Source: Akkermansiaceae bacterium (GTDB lineage: Bacteria; Verrucomicrobiota; Verrucomicrobiia; Verrucomicrobiales; Akkermansiaceae). From it: 64,000 nt of DNA. Where the stretch lies: assembly GCA_028822935.1 (NCBI GenBank), contig JAPKCM010000018.1, positions 1 through 64,000 on the forward strand, written 5' to 3'. Made by a program: the position numbers and the translations under genes. The notes under the pieces are model-generated. The model ran no database searches, was not told the DNA's origin, and saw only the letters and a list, made by a program, of their open reading frames with translations. This document shows, one piece after another, positions 46,903 through 55,011 of the stretch. Each line of letters starts with the position of its first letter. Positions within the stretch are counted from its first letter, which is position 1.

Positions 46903-48324
46903 ATGAACTCAGAAACCGCCACCGTCCAGCAAGTCGCTCTTGAGAAAGACAACATCGGAGATTTTTCGTTTCCGGAAAATCATAAATTTGATGCCGGGAC
47001 CGGTCTCAACGGGGATACCCTCGACTACATCTCTAAGGTTAAGGATGAACCGGCTTGGGTGAACGAGTTTCGTCACAAGGCGCTCGCAGTTTTTGAATCC
47101 AAACCGATGCCAACGAACTGGGCGACGGAGGATCTCAACGCGATCGATTTCGATAAAATCCGCTACTACCTTTCTGATGGAGCGACGCCCAAGCGTTCTT
47201 GGGACGACGTGCCTCCTGAGGTTCTTGAAACCTTTGACCGCCTCGGTGTGCCCGAGCAGGAGCGGGCCTTTCTCGCTGGTGTGGAAGCGCAATACGACTC
47301 CGAAGCCGCTTACTCGAACGTCAAGGAAGCGCTCGCTGAAGAAGGCGTGATTTTCGTGACCTGTTCCGAAGGCCTCAAGGAGCACGCAGATATTTTCCGC
47401 CCTTGGTTTGGAAAAGTGATCCCGGTGGGCGACAATAAATTTTCCGCACTGAACTCCGCGGTAATGTCCGGTGGATCCTTCATCTACATTCCAAAAGGAG
47501 TGAAAGTGAAGCACCCGCTACAGGCATACTTCCGCATTAACTCCGAGAACTTTGGTCAGTTTGAGCGCACGCTCATCATCGCCGATGAAGGTTCCGAGGT
47601 CATGTATATGGAAGGCTGCACCGCTCCAAAATTTGAGACGGCCACGCTTCACTCGGCTGTCGTCGAGTTGGTGGCAATGAAGGGGGCTAAGATTCAATAC
47701 ATCACCGTTCAGAATTGGTCCTCCAATGTCTTCAACCTCGTCACGAAGCGTGGCCTGGCACACGAAGACGCCGAGATTCGCTGGATCGATTGTAATATTG
47801 GGTCCCGTCTCACCATGAAATATCCCGGTGTTGTTATGAAAGGGGAGCGCGCTCGTGGCGAAGTGATTTCCATTGCTCTCGCAAACGACGGTCAGCATCA
47901 GGACACCGGTGCGAAAATGATTCACGCCGCGAACAACACGACTTCCAACGTGATCTCCAAGTCGATCTCCATCGGCGCAGGTCGCTCGACTTATCGTGGT
48001 CAGGTTCACATTCCCAAGCACCTCAAGGGCTGTAAGAACAACACCGAATGTGATGCCTTGCTCATCAATCCGAAGAGCCGCACTGATACCTATCCTGCGA
48101 TCTCCGTCAAAGGAAACCAGCACGTCACGCAGCACGAAGCGAGTGTGAGTCAGGTCTCCAAGGAAATGCTCTTCTACATGCAGCAGCGTGGCCTCTCCGA
48201 GACCCAGGCGATGTCGCTCGCGGTGAATGGTTTTATCAACGACCTCGTCGAAGAATTCCCGATGGAATACTCGGTCGAACTCAAGCGCCTCATCGATCTC
48301 GAGATGGAAGGCTCGGTTGGTTAA
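46903..48324 (+). CDS. sufB: SUF scaffold protein SufB
   Basis: 473 residues from ATG 46903 ([18 protein letters not shown]). SufB blocks are clear: [76 protein letters not shown] and [19 protein letters not shown]. It is the site where Fe-S clusters form, together with SufC and SufD. In-frame ATG 46867 lies within the upstream inverted repeats and is not part of the family N-terminus. It is the second gene of the sufCBD set. Confidence 0.97.
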   Translation: MNSETATVQQVALEKDNIGDFSFPENHKFDAGTGLNGDTLDYISKVKDEPAWVNEFRHKALAVFESKPMPTNWATEDLNAIDFDKIRYYLSDGATPKRSWDDVPPEVLETFDRLGVPEQERAFLAGVEAQYDSEAAYSNVKEALAEEGVIFVTCSEGLKEHADIFRPWFGKVIPVGDNKFSALNSAVMSGGSFIYIPKGVKVKHPLQAYFRINSENFGQFERTLIIADEGSEVMYMEGCTAPKFETATLHSAVVELVAMKGAKIQYITVQNWSSNVFNLVTKRGLAHEDAEIRWIDCNIGSRLTMKYPGVVMKGERARGEVISIALANDGQHQDTGAKMIHAANNTTSNVISKSISIGAGRSTYRGQVHIPKHLKGCKNNTECDALLINPKSRTDTYPAISVKGNQHVTQHEASVSQVSKEMLFYMQQRGLSETQAMSLAVNGFINDLVEEFPMEYSVELKRLIDLEMEGSVG

Positions 48325-48340
48325 TTTCTAGTTTTAAAAG

Positions 48341-49483
48341 ATGTCCGCAACTCTCACGTCTCCTGCACTCGAGAAATTCGAGGCTCTCAAATGGCCCGTT
48401 CGCACGGTGGAAAACTGGCGCTTTGGTGCCTGGAAAGAAGCAAATCTTTCCGGGGTCGAACCCATCGGATATGGCACTGCTGCAGATCTCCCTGCTGAGA
48501 TCGAAGGCGCGACCCGCTTCGTGTTTCAGAATGCCGAGCTTGTCTCTGGTTCTCATGATTCCGTGACCCTTCTCAGCGAGTCCTTTGGACCTGAGTCTCG
48601 TCTTGGTTCTCCAAAACTTGCTGCGCTTCACTCGGTTCAGTCAGATCATGGCATTTCCATCACCGCTTCTGGTAAAGAGATCATCGAAATCATTCATCTC
48701 GTTACTGGTGAAGGTCTCCTTCTCCCTAGCCTTGTCATTAATGCCGAGGCCGGCGCGAAGCTTCGAGTGATCCAACGTTTCGTCTCGACTGATGACGCGG
48801 CTGCTGTCGTTCTCACGGCTGTTGATGTGAACGTCGGCGAAAAGGCCGAGGTCAAATATCTCGTTACTCAGGAGCTTAATCGCGCCAGTAGGTTCATTCG
48901 TATTGCTGATTCCTGTCTCCAGACTGGCGCGAGTGCCAAGCAAGCGGTCATTCACACGGGCTCGAAGTGGCTTCGTGAAGAAACCTATTCTACGCTCGAT
49001 GGATCCGATAGCCAATCCCACATCCTCTCGGTCGCTCTTCCTGACACGGGTCAGGAGTTCGACCAGCGCACCTTCCAGCACCACGGAGCGCGCGACACCT
49101 ACTCTGATCTCCTTTTCAAGAACACGCTCTTTGGAAAAGGGAAGACGATTTTTTCAGGTCTCATCTTCGTTGATGAAGGCGCCCACGGAACTGATGCCTA
49201 CCAGACTTGTCGCAATCTTATGATGTCCGATGACTGCGAAGCGCACTCCATGCCTGGTCTCGAGATCAATGCGGACGACGTGAAGTGCTCGCACGGTTCG
49301 ACCAGTGCGCGCGTGAGTGATGAAGAAATTTTCTACCTCATGGCTCGCGGCATCCAGCCCAAGCTGGCTCGTAGTCTCGTGGCGCAGGGATTCTCTGCGG
49401 AAGCGGTTGAAAAGCTGGAGGACGGAACCCTTGAAACCCTCGCGATCGAAGTGATCGAGCGGAAGTTCCAGGCGGTTGATTAA
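48341..49483 (+). CDS. sufD: SUF assembly protein SufD
   Basis: 380 residues, right-handed beta-helix paralogue of SufB. TVENWRFGAWKEANLSG near the start is the conserved SufD N-terminal block; VDEGAHGTDAYQTCRNLMM and KCSHGSTSARVSDEEIFYLM near the C-terminus are typical, with the conserved His in CSHG. It binds SufB and SufC and is needed for iron acquisition by the complex. It starts 16 bases after sufB. The order C-B-D is regular. Confidence 0.93.
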   Translation: MSATLTSPALEKFEALKWPVRTVENWRFGAWKEANLSGVEPIGYGTAADLPAEIEGATRFVFQNAELVSGSHDSVTLLSESFGPESRLGSPKLAALHSVQSDHGISITASGKEIIEIIHLVTGEGLLLPSLVINAEAGAKLRVIQRFVSTDDAAAVVLTAVDVNVGEKAEVKYLVTQELNRASRFIRIADSCLQTGASAKQAVIHTGSKWLREETYSTLDGSDSQSHILSVALPDTGQEFDQRTFQHHGARDTYSDLLFKNTLFGKGKTIFSGLIFVDEGAHGTDAYQTCRNLMMSDDCEAHSMPGLEINADDVKCSHGSTSARVSDEEIFYLMARGIQPKLARSLVAQGFSAEAVEKLEDGTLETLAIEVIERKFQAVD

Positions 49484-49511
49484 GTTGAGGAAAACGCCTT
49501 GGTTGGCGTTT

Positions 49512-49781
49512 ATGAGGATGATTGGAATTTTCGAGGCAAAGACGCATTTGCCGACTGTCTGCGACCAAGTGGTCGCTTCTGGTCAGTCAATTACGATCCC
49601 TCGTCGTGGGAAACCACTCGTCGTCATTTCCCGTGTTTCTCCAGAAAAAGGCGACCGAGAGGGGATACTGACGGCTCTAAAACAGTGGAATGCTGGGAAA
49701 AAGGAGTCCGATGAACCGGATTTCCCGGACGTTTGGGAGGATCGGACCAGCTCAGGGGAACATTCACCTCTTGAAGATTGA
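49512..49781 (+). CDS. Phd/YefM-type antitoxin
   Basis: 89 residues from ATG 49512. MIGIFEAKTHLPTVCDQV and SGQSITIPRRGKPLVVI is the Phd/YefM N-terminal DNA-binding fold; the C-terminal part (KKESDEPDFPDVWEDRTS) is acidic and disordered and would wrap the toxin. The stop overlaps the toxin start. It begins 28 bases after sufD but is unlikely to be functionally tied to it. A second in-frame ATG is two codons downstream. A short stretch near 33.6 kb matches its 3' end, which suggests a lost second copy. Confidence 0.87.
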   Translation: MRMIGIFEAKTHLPTVCDQVVASGQSITIPRRGKPLVVISRVSPEKGDREGILTALKQWNAGKKESDEPDFPDVWEDRTSSGEHSPLED

Positions 49782-50185
49782 TGGGCTGGCTCCTTGATAC
49801 ATCGATCTATTCCCAGGTCCTCAAAAAACGACCTATTCTAGAGTGTCTGAGGAAGTGGGAAGAGATGGGCGATGCGCAATGTGTCGTCTCGGCGGTTTGC
49901 CTTGCGCAGGTCGAATGGGGCCTAAATTACGCTGCCAATGAAAGGCTATGGGAACGATATCGTGAGTTGCTAGAAGGACGACTGGAGGTCCTTGATGTTA
50001 CCACGGTGACATGGAGACATTTTTCACGAATGAAGGCCCGCCAGCGATTGATTGGCCAGGCAGTTGGAGACCTCGATCTCTTAATAGCGGCTTCTGCGGT
50101 GGAGCATGGGCTTAGCGTTGCGACCCTGAATAAGCAGGATTTTTCTAGGATCGAAGGTGTCTCTTGGGAGGATTGGGCGATTTAA
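49781..50185 (+). CDS. PIN-domain (VapC-type) toxin
   Basis: 134 residues from ATG 49781, overlapping the antitoxin stop as TGATG. The PIN domain acidic residues are visible: WLLDTSIYSQ at the start, AVCLAQVEWGLNYA in the middle, GDLDLLIAASAVEHGL and TLNKQDFSRI at the end. Such proteins are Mg-dependent RNases that attack tRNA or rRNA and are neutralised by the paired antitoxin. The pair mixes a Phd-type antitoxin with a VapC-type toxin, which is common. Confidence 0.9.
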   Translation: MGWLLDTSIYSQVLKKRPILECLRKWEEMGDAQCVVSAVCLAQVEWGLNYAANERLWERYRELLEGRLEVLDVTTVTWRHFSRMKARQRLIGQAVGDLDLLIAASAVEHGLSVATLNKQDFSRIEGVSWEDWAI

Positions 50186-50189
50186 ATAT

Positions 50190-50471
50190 CAGAAAAATGC
50201 GTGAATTGGGCGACCTTAGTTTAAGTGCCAGCAATTAGAGGACGTTCCCATGAATCCTGATTCCCGTGATCCTTCTGCGCTGCCGACCCGGTGGCAGGGC
50301 TTTACCTTTCAGCTCAAGACGAGCGTCTTCCGGGTTCAGCGTGGTCTTCGGGAGCTTCGAAATCGGCCGGAAAGACACGAAGAAGGAGCGGAACTTCGGG
50401 ACGCTGCGATTTTGGTGTTTAGGAAGAGTGGGCTTGGATTCCGGGTCCTGAAAAGTACATACCAAAGCCTC
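50190..50471. other. Gap before the PVC-type fusion gene
   Basis: The frame 50250-50471 is open and in phase with the next gene but its text (for example PTRWQGFTFQLKTSVFRV and AGAAGAGGAG-like stretches) has no signal-peptide or family character and resembles recombined repeat-like spacer text. I see no separate gene here. Confidence 0.4.
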
Positions 50472-53400
50472 ATGATCGATCGGCTGATTACCTGCTCAAA
50501 ATTTCTTGTCCTGGGTTTCCTCGTGGCATCTCCGTCCGGAGCGGAAGTCCTGCCGCTTGAAAAAGGCAACCATGTCGTCCTGATCGGCAACGGACTGGGC
50601 TCGCGCATGATGCAGTTTGGTTATTTTGAAACCGAAGTGCAGCGGAGACATGCCGGGAAGGAGCTGATCATCCGCAATATGTGCGACGAAGGGAATACCC
50701 CCGGTTTTCGTCCCCACTCCGCGCGCCCTTCACCATGGGCCTTTCCCGGTGCGGAAAAGTATCGTCCGGCACTTTCTAAAGTGAAAGATCGCTGGGGTTC
50801 CGGAAACACCGGAAACGGGATCTTTGAAACTCCTGATCAATGGCTCAGCAAGCTAAAGGCGGATGTTATCGTGGGTTTCTTTGGTTTCAACGCATCCTTC
50901 AATGGACTGGATGGGATTGAATCGTTTGAAGGCGAGTTGCGGGATTTCATCTGTCACACCCGTTCGCAAAAATACAACGGGAGCTCTGCGCCTCGCCTCG
51001 CGTTGGTTTCACCTATCGCGTTTGAAAACCTCTCCGCGAGCCATGGCACGCCGGAGGGCTTGAAGCAAAATGCCAATCTTGCCCTTTACACCGCCGCCAT
51101 GAAAAAGGTGGCGGCCGAAGAGAAGGTGCCTTTTGTCGATTTATTCCAAGGCACCTTGAAATGGTATGCCGAAACCGCCGAGCCGCTGACACAAGACGGG
51201 GCATTACTCGCTGATAGCGGGTATCGCAAACTGGCTCCGGTGTTGGCGACGGCCTTGTTCGGGAAGTCTCGCGCATCGGGTGACTCCAAAAGGGTTCTCG
51301 CAGCGGTGCAGGAGAAGGATTGGATGTGGCACAAGTACTACAAGACTCCCAACGGCGTGCATGTTTATGGCCGTCGGATGAAGCCCTATGGTCCGGTCAA
51401 TTATCCCAGCGAACTGCAAAAGCTCTCCGAGATGACCGCAAACCGCGACGCAGCCATCCATGCGATCTTGTCTGGCAGGTCCTACGATCTGGCCGCGGCC
51501 GATGCCAAGACCTCTCCGCTCGCGGAGGTGAAAAGTAATTATCGTCCCAGCAGTAAAAACGGGACCTTGAAATACAACTACGGCGAAGAAGCGCTGGCCA
51601 CGATGAAGGTTGCCGAAGGCTACCGCATCGAGTTGTTTGCTTCCGAAAAGGAGTTCGAAAACCTCGCCAATCCAGTGCAGATGTCCTTCGACAATCAAGG
51701 GCGACTTTGGGTGGCGACCATGCCGACCTATCCGCACTACAAGCCGGGCAATGGCATGCCTTCCGATAAGCTTCTCATTTTGGAAGACACCGATGGCGAT
51801 GGAAGAGCAGATAAGGAGACTGTTTTTGTCGACGACCTTCACCTTCCCACTGGTTTCGAACTGGCTCACGATGGTGTTTATGTCGCGCAAGGAAACCACC
51901 TCATCTTGCTCAAGGACACCAACGGCGACGACAAGGCGGACGAGCGTGAGGTGATCCTGAGCGGCTTCGATGATCACGATACTCACCATGTCATCAGTGC
52001 CTTCTGCGCCGATCCTTCAGGTGCGATCTTCATGGGCGAGGGAACCTTCCTTCATAGTAATGTCGAAACTGCCTACGGCCCTGAGCGCAGTTCCAATGGT
52101 GGCTTTTTCCGCTACCAACCGAATCGTCGGCATCTGGAACGGACCGCCCGGATCTCGATTCCTAATCCTTGGGGCACCGCCTTCGATCAATGGGGGCAGC
52201 CCTTCTTCCTCGATACTTCCGACCCCAACATGCGTTGGATGCGGCCCGGGACAAACAAGGTCCGCTACGGTGATTTCTCTCCCTTGTGGGAGAGTTTGAT
52301 TGAAAAAGCACATCGCGTCCGCCCGACTTCCGGTTTGGAGTTTGTTGCGAGCCGTCATTTCCCGGATGAGGTGCAGGGAGATCTCCTTTTCAATAACACC
52401 ATCGGGTATCTTGGAATCAAGCAGCACACCCTCGAAGACAGTGGCACCGGTTATTCCAGTAAGCACCGACAGGACCTCTTGACGTCGACCGATGGTAACT
52501 TTCGCCCCGTCGATCTCGAGTTCGCCCCTGATGGCTCACTCTATCTTCTCGACTGGCACAATGTCCTCGTGGGCCACATGCAGCACAGCGCGCGCGATCC
52601 TTATCGCGACCACAAACATGGCCGCGTCTATCGCATTACTTATCCTTCCCGTCCTCTTCTGAAGCCTGTTTCAGTCAAGGGTGCGGAATTGAGTGAACTA
52701 CTCGATCACCTCAAGCTGCCTGAGGATCGGGTTCGCTATCGCGTGCGTCGCGAGCTTCGTGGTCGTCCGGTAGGCGAAGTGTCTATCGAACTTAAAACCT
52801 GGCTCAAAGGACTCGATGCCTCTGATCCCCGGGTGGACCATCATCGCCTCGAAGCCTTGTGGGTTGGTTGGGGCCTCAATCAGGTGGATGCGGATTTGCT
52901 CAAGGAACTCCTCGTTTCCAAAAACCACCGCGTGCGTGCGGCCGCCGTCAATGTCCTGCGCTATTCAGGGCATCAAATTACTGAGCAAGCAGGCCTCTTG
53001 ATGAAAGCGGCGCATGATCCCGAAGGTCGGGTGCGGCTTGAAGCGATCACCGCTGCGTCTTGGCTTGAACCTTCAGTTGGTCTGCCCATCGTGGAAGCAG
53101 CTGGAAAGTTGCCGCAGGACCGTCTTCTCAAGCCCGTCTATGAAACGGCCCTTTCCCAACTCAAGGGACTGGCGATGAAGGAGGAAGCGAAAGAGAAAAT
53201 GCGCAAGCCGACCAAGCCACTCAAGGGCGAAGCGAAGCGCCTCTACGTGAAAGGCGCCGAGGTTTATGGCAGGGAAGGGCACTGCACCACCTGCCACCAG
53301 CCCGATGGTGAAGGACTCCCGGCCGCGATGTTCCCACCCCTCTCCGAAACGAAGTGGGTGAACGGAAGCGATGAGCGCCTGATTAAACTCACTCTCCACG

Positions 53401-53639
53401 GATTGATGGGCCCCATTGAAATCAAAGGGAAAAAGTATCCCGGCCAGGTGCCCATGACCTCGTTTAAAGGATTGTCGGATGAAGAAGTCGCGGCCGTCTT
53501 AACCTACGTTCGAAACACCTTTGGCAACCACGCGCCGATGGTGAGGTCGGAAAAAGTGAAAGAGGTCCGCAAAGCCACCGCCGCTCGCGAGGGCTTCTAT
53601 CTTCCGGAAAATCTCTTAAATGAGCATCCCCACGATTAG
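50472..53639 (+). CDS. Secreted SGNH / PVC-type dehydrogenase / cytochrome c fusion
   Basis: 1055 residues from ATG 50472, which starts a signal peptide (LITCSKFLVLGFLVASPSGA). An SGNH-like hydrolase domain is at about 25-300 (HVVLIGNGLGSRMMQF; block I reads GNGLGS where classic enzymes have GDS). The PVC membrane-bound dehydrogenase beta-propeller covers about 370-745 (AEGYRIELFASEKEFENLA, ILEDTDGDGRADKETVF, LLDWHNVLVGHMQHSARDP). HEAT-type repeats follow (about 745-880), then a cytochrome c with CTTCH at 938-942. Such fusions are exported, bind one heme and are thought to oxidise sugars; evidence for substrate is absent. It opens the plus-strand run of exported proteins. Confidence 0.9.
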   Translation: MIDRLITCSKFLVLGFLVASPSGAEVLPLEKGNHVVLIGNGLGSRMMQFGYFETEVQRRHAGKELIIRNMCDEGNTPGFRPHSARPSPWAFPGAEKYRPALSKVKDRWGSGNTGNGIFETPDQWLSKLKADVIVGFFGFNASFNGLDGIESFEGELRDFICHTRSQKYNGSSAPRLALVSPIAFENLSASHGTPEGLKQNANLALYTAAMKKVAAEEKVPFVDLFQGTLKWYAETAEPLTQDGALLADSGYRKLAPVLATALFGKSRASGDSKRVLAAVQEKDWMWHKYYKTPNGVHVYGRRMKPYGPVNYPSELQKLSEMTANRDAAIHAILSGRSYDLAAADAKTSPLAEVKSNYRPSSKNGTLKYNYGEEALATMKVAEGYRIELFASEKEFENLANPVQMSFDNQGRLWVATMPTYPHYKPGNGMPSDKLLILEDTDGDGRADKETVFVDDLHLPTGFELAHDGVYVAQGNHLILLKDTNGDDKADEREVILSGFDDHDTHHVISAFCADPSGAIFMGEGTFLHSNVETAYGPERSSNGGFFRYQPNRRHLERTARISIPNPWGTAFDQWGQPFFLDTSDPNMRWMRPGTNKVRYGDFSPLWESLIEKAHRVRPTSGLEFVASRHFPDEVQGDLLFNNTIGYLGIKQHTLEDSGTGYSSKHRQDLLTSTDGNFRPVDLEFAPDGSLYLLDWHNVLVGHMQHSARDPYRDHKHGRVYRITYPSRPLLKPVSVKGAELSELLDHLKLPEDRVRYRVRRELRGRPVGEVSIELKTWLKGLDASDPRVDHHRLEALWVGWGLNQVDADLLKELLVSKNHRVRAAAVNVLRYSGHQITEQAGLLMKAAHDPEGRVRLEAITAASWLEPSVGLPIVEAAGKLPQDRLLKPVYETALSQLKGLAMKEEAKEKMRKPTKPLKGEAKRLYVKGAEVYGREGHCTTCHQPDGEGLPAAMFPPLSETKWVNGSDERLIKLTLHGLMGPIEIKGKKYPGQVPMTSFKGLSDEEVAAVLTYVRNTFGNHAPMVRSEKVKEVRKATAAREGFYLPENLLNEHPHD

Positions 53640-53825
53640 TCTTTTGTCGAAGGAGTGAGTTTCAGTATCGAAAACACCCATCTGACCGAACCGGGTCTGG
53701 AATTGCAGGACCACTTTCCCATCAAAACTGAACTCATCGATCTCACGAAGATCGTGTTCCGGAGAGCCAGCGGGGACAAAAGCCATCGAATTGTTGAAGA
53801 CGTGGATCCGGCCCGGTGATATCCT
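53636..53825 (-). pseudogene. Possible remnant in the 574-base gap before the zinc peptidase
   Basis: On the minus strand the words GRIHVFNNSMAFVPAGSP and EHDLREIDEFSFDGKVVLQF resemble a fragment of a beta-propeller such as an arylsulfotransferase, with no start and no continuation. The rest of the gap, 53826-54213, shows nothing convincing apart from the promoter region of the next gene. Confidence 0.3.
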
Positions 53826-54213
53826 CGTCTGTCCTCCCAAGCAAAACATCTCCTGGCAGCAGCGGAGCTCGTATATGAGCGCGGCGCAGGACTCCGAGAT
53901 CGGAAGTCTTATCAATCTGGTCAAGCCCACCCCGCGCGCTAACCCTAACGGCGTCCCAGTTCCCAAAAAAGCAAAGACAGCAACCCAGTCAAAGACGTCA
54001 ACCAGCCGGGGGAAGGCGGTGCCCCCGAAATCCCGGTAGGGACTGGATTCCTCCGAGCAATTGTTGGTCTAGCTCGACCGGTTTGTATTCACCACCGGCA
54101 CTTCCTTGGCGTAGATCCGAGTGAGTTAGGTTTTCCGTTCATGAAAATTATTATTCTTTTTACGCGGCACTTATTTTTAAGAATGAAGGGAAGTTGCGAG
54201 TATCTGTAGGAGA

Positions 54214-54978
54214 ATGACCAAACGATACGGAATTCCAGTCCAGCTCCTGCTTGCAACCATGGCGACGGTATTGGTCGCGGTCTTTGCGGCGAACGCTGAA
54301 CCGGAGGCGGGGAGGGAAGTTGCCAAGAAGGCTCACTTCGATCCTGTCATCAAGAAGATTGAGGGCTGGAACATCCACATCGACCCAAAGTTGCTCGAGA
54401 GCGGGCATGCGGAGGAAGGTGCGAAGGCGCTGAAGATGCTCGCCAGTCACTTACAACGAATCACCATCATGATCCCGAGAGACCGCCTCAAGCAGTTGCA
54501 GACCCTGGAAATCTGGATCGAATACGATCACCCCGAGATCAATGTGGAACCAGGACCTTACCATCCCGGTGCCGATTGGCTCATCGAGCGAGGCTACGAT
54601 CCTCGCTTGGCCAAAAAAGTCCATGTGACCCGGGCCGCGGCGCTTCTGGATCGAAATCAGCTGGCAAAACATCCGTCCGTCATCCTGCACGAATTGAGCC
54701 ACGCCTATCACGATCAAATCCTCGGTGGCTATGAGGAGCCACGCATTATCGCGGCTTACCAAAAGGCGATGAAGGCAGGCCTCTACGACGAGGTATTAGC
54801 GCACACCGGCAGGAAAGTGCGCGCCTATGCGGCCTCAACTCACATGGAATACTTCGCCGAAGGAACCGAGGCCTATTTTGATCGAAACGATTTCTACCCT
54901 TTCGTGCGGGCAGAACTCAAGGAACATGATCCCGTCCTGCATGACCTGCTGGAAGAAATTTGGGGAATTAAGAAGTAA
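54214..54978 (+). CDS. Secreted HExxH zinc metallopeptidase-like protein
   Basis: 254 residues. N-terminal signal (about 1-28, LLLATMATVLVAVFAANA). The metal site VILHELSHAYHDQ puts HELSH at 159-163, and a third ligand candidate Glu216 lies in MEYFAEGTEAYF, the order seen in gluzincins. The chain resembles bacterial proteins loosely assigned to the anthrax-toxin-lethal-factor-like peptidase group, but I cannot name its family with certainty. Active site residues are complete, so it should be a working peptidase outside the cytoplasm; substrate unknown. It stands 33 bases before the first DUF1592 gene, inside the cytochrome cassette. Confidence 0.72.
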   Translation: MTKRYGIPVQLLLATMATVLVAVFAANAEPEAGREVAKKAHFDPVIKKIEGWNIHIDPKLLESGHAEEGAKALKMLASHLQRITIMIPRDRLKQLQTLEIWIEYDHPEINVEPGPYHPGADWLIERGYDPRLAKKVHVTRAAALLDRNQLAKHPSVILHELSHAYHDQILGGYEEPRIIAAYQKAMKAGLYDEVLAHTGRKVRAYAASTHMEYFAEGTEAYFDRNDFYPFVRAELKEHDPVLHDLLEEIWGIKK

Positions 54979-55011
54979 ACCCGCGATTCCATTCGTAAGG
55001 GAAATCCAACG

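Noticed and set aside
50250-50471. N-terminal extension of the PVC-type fusion protein to 50250
   Set aside because: The extension has no signal peptide and hides the clear Sec signal that begins at 50472.
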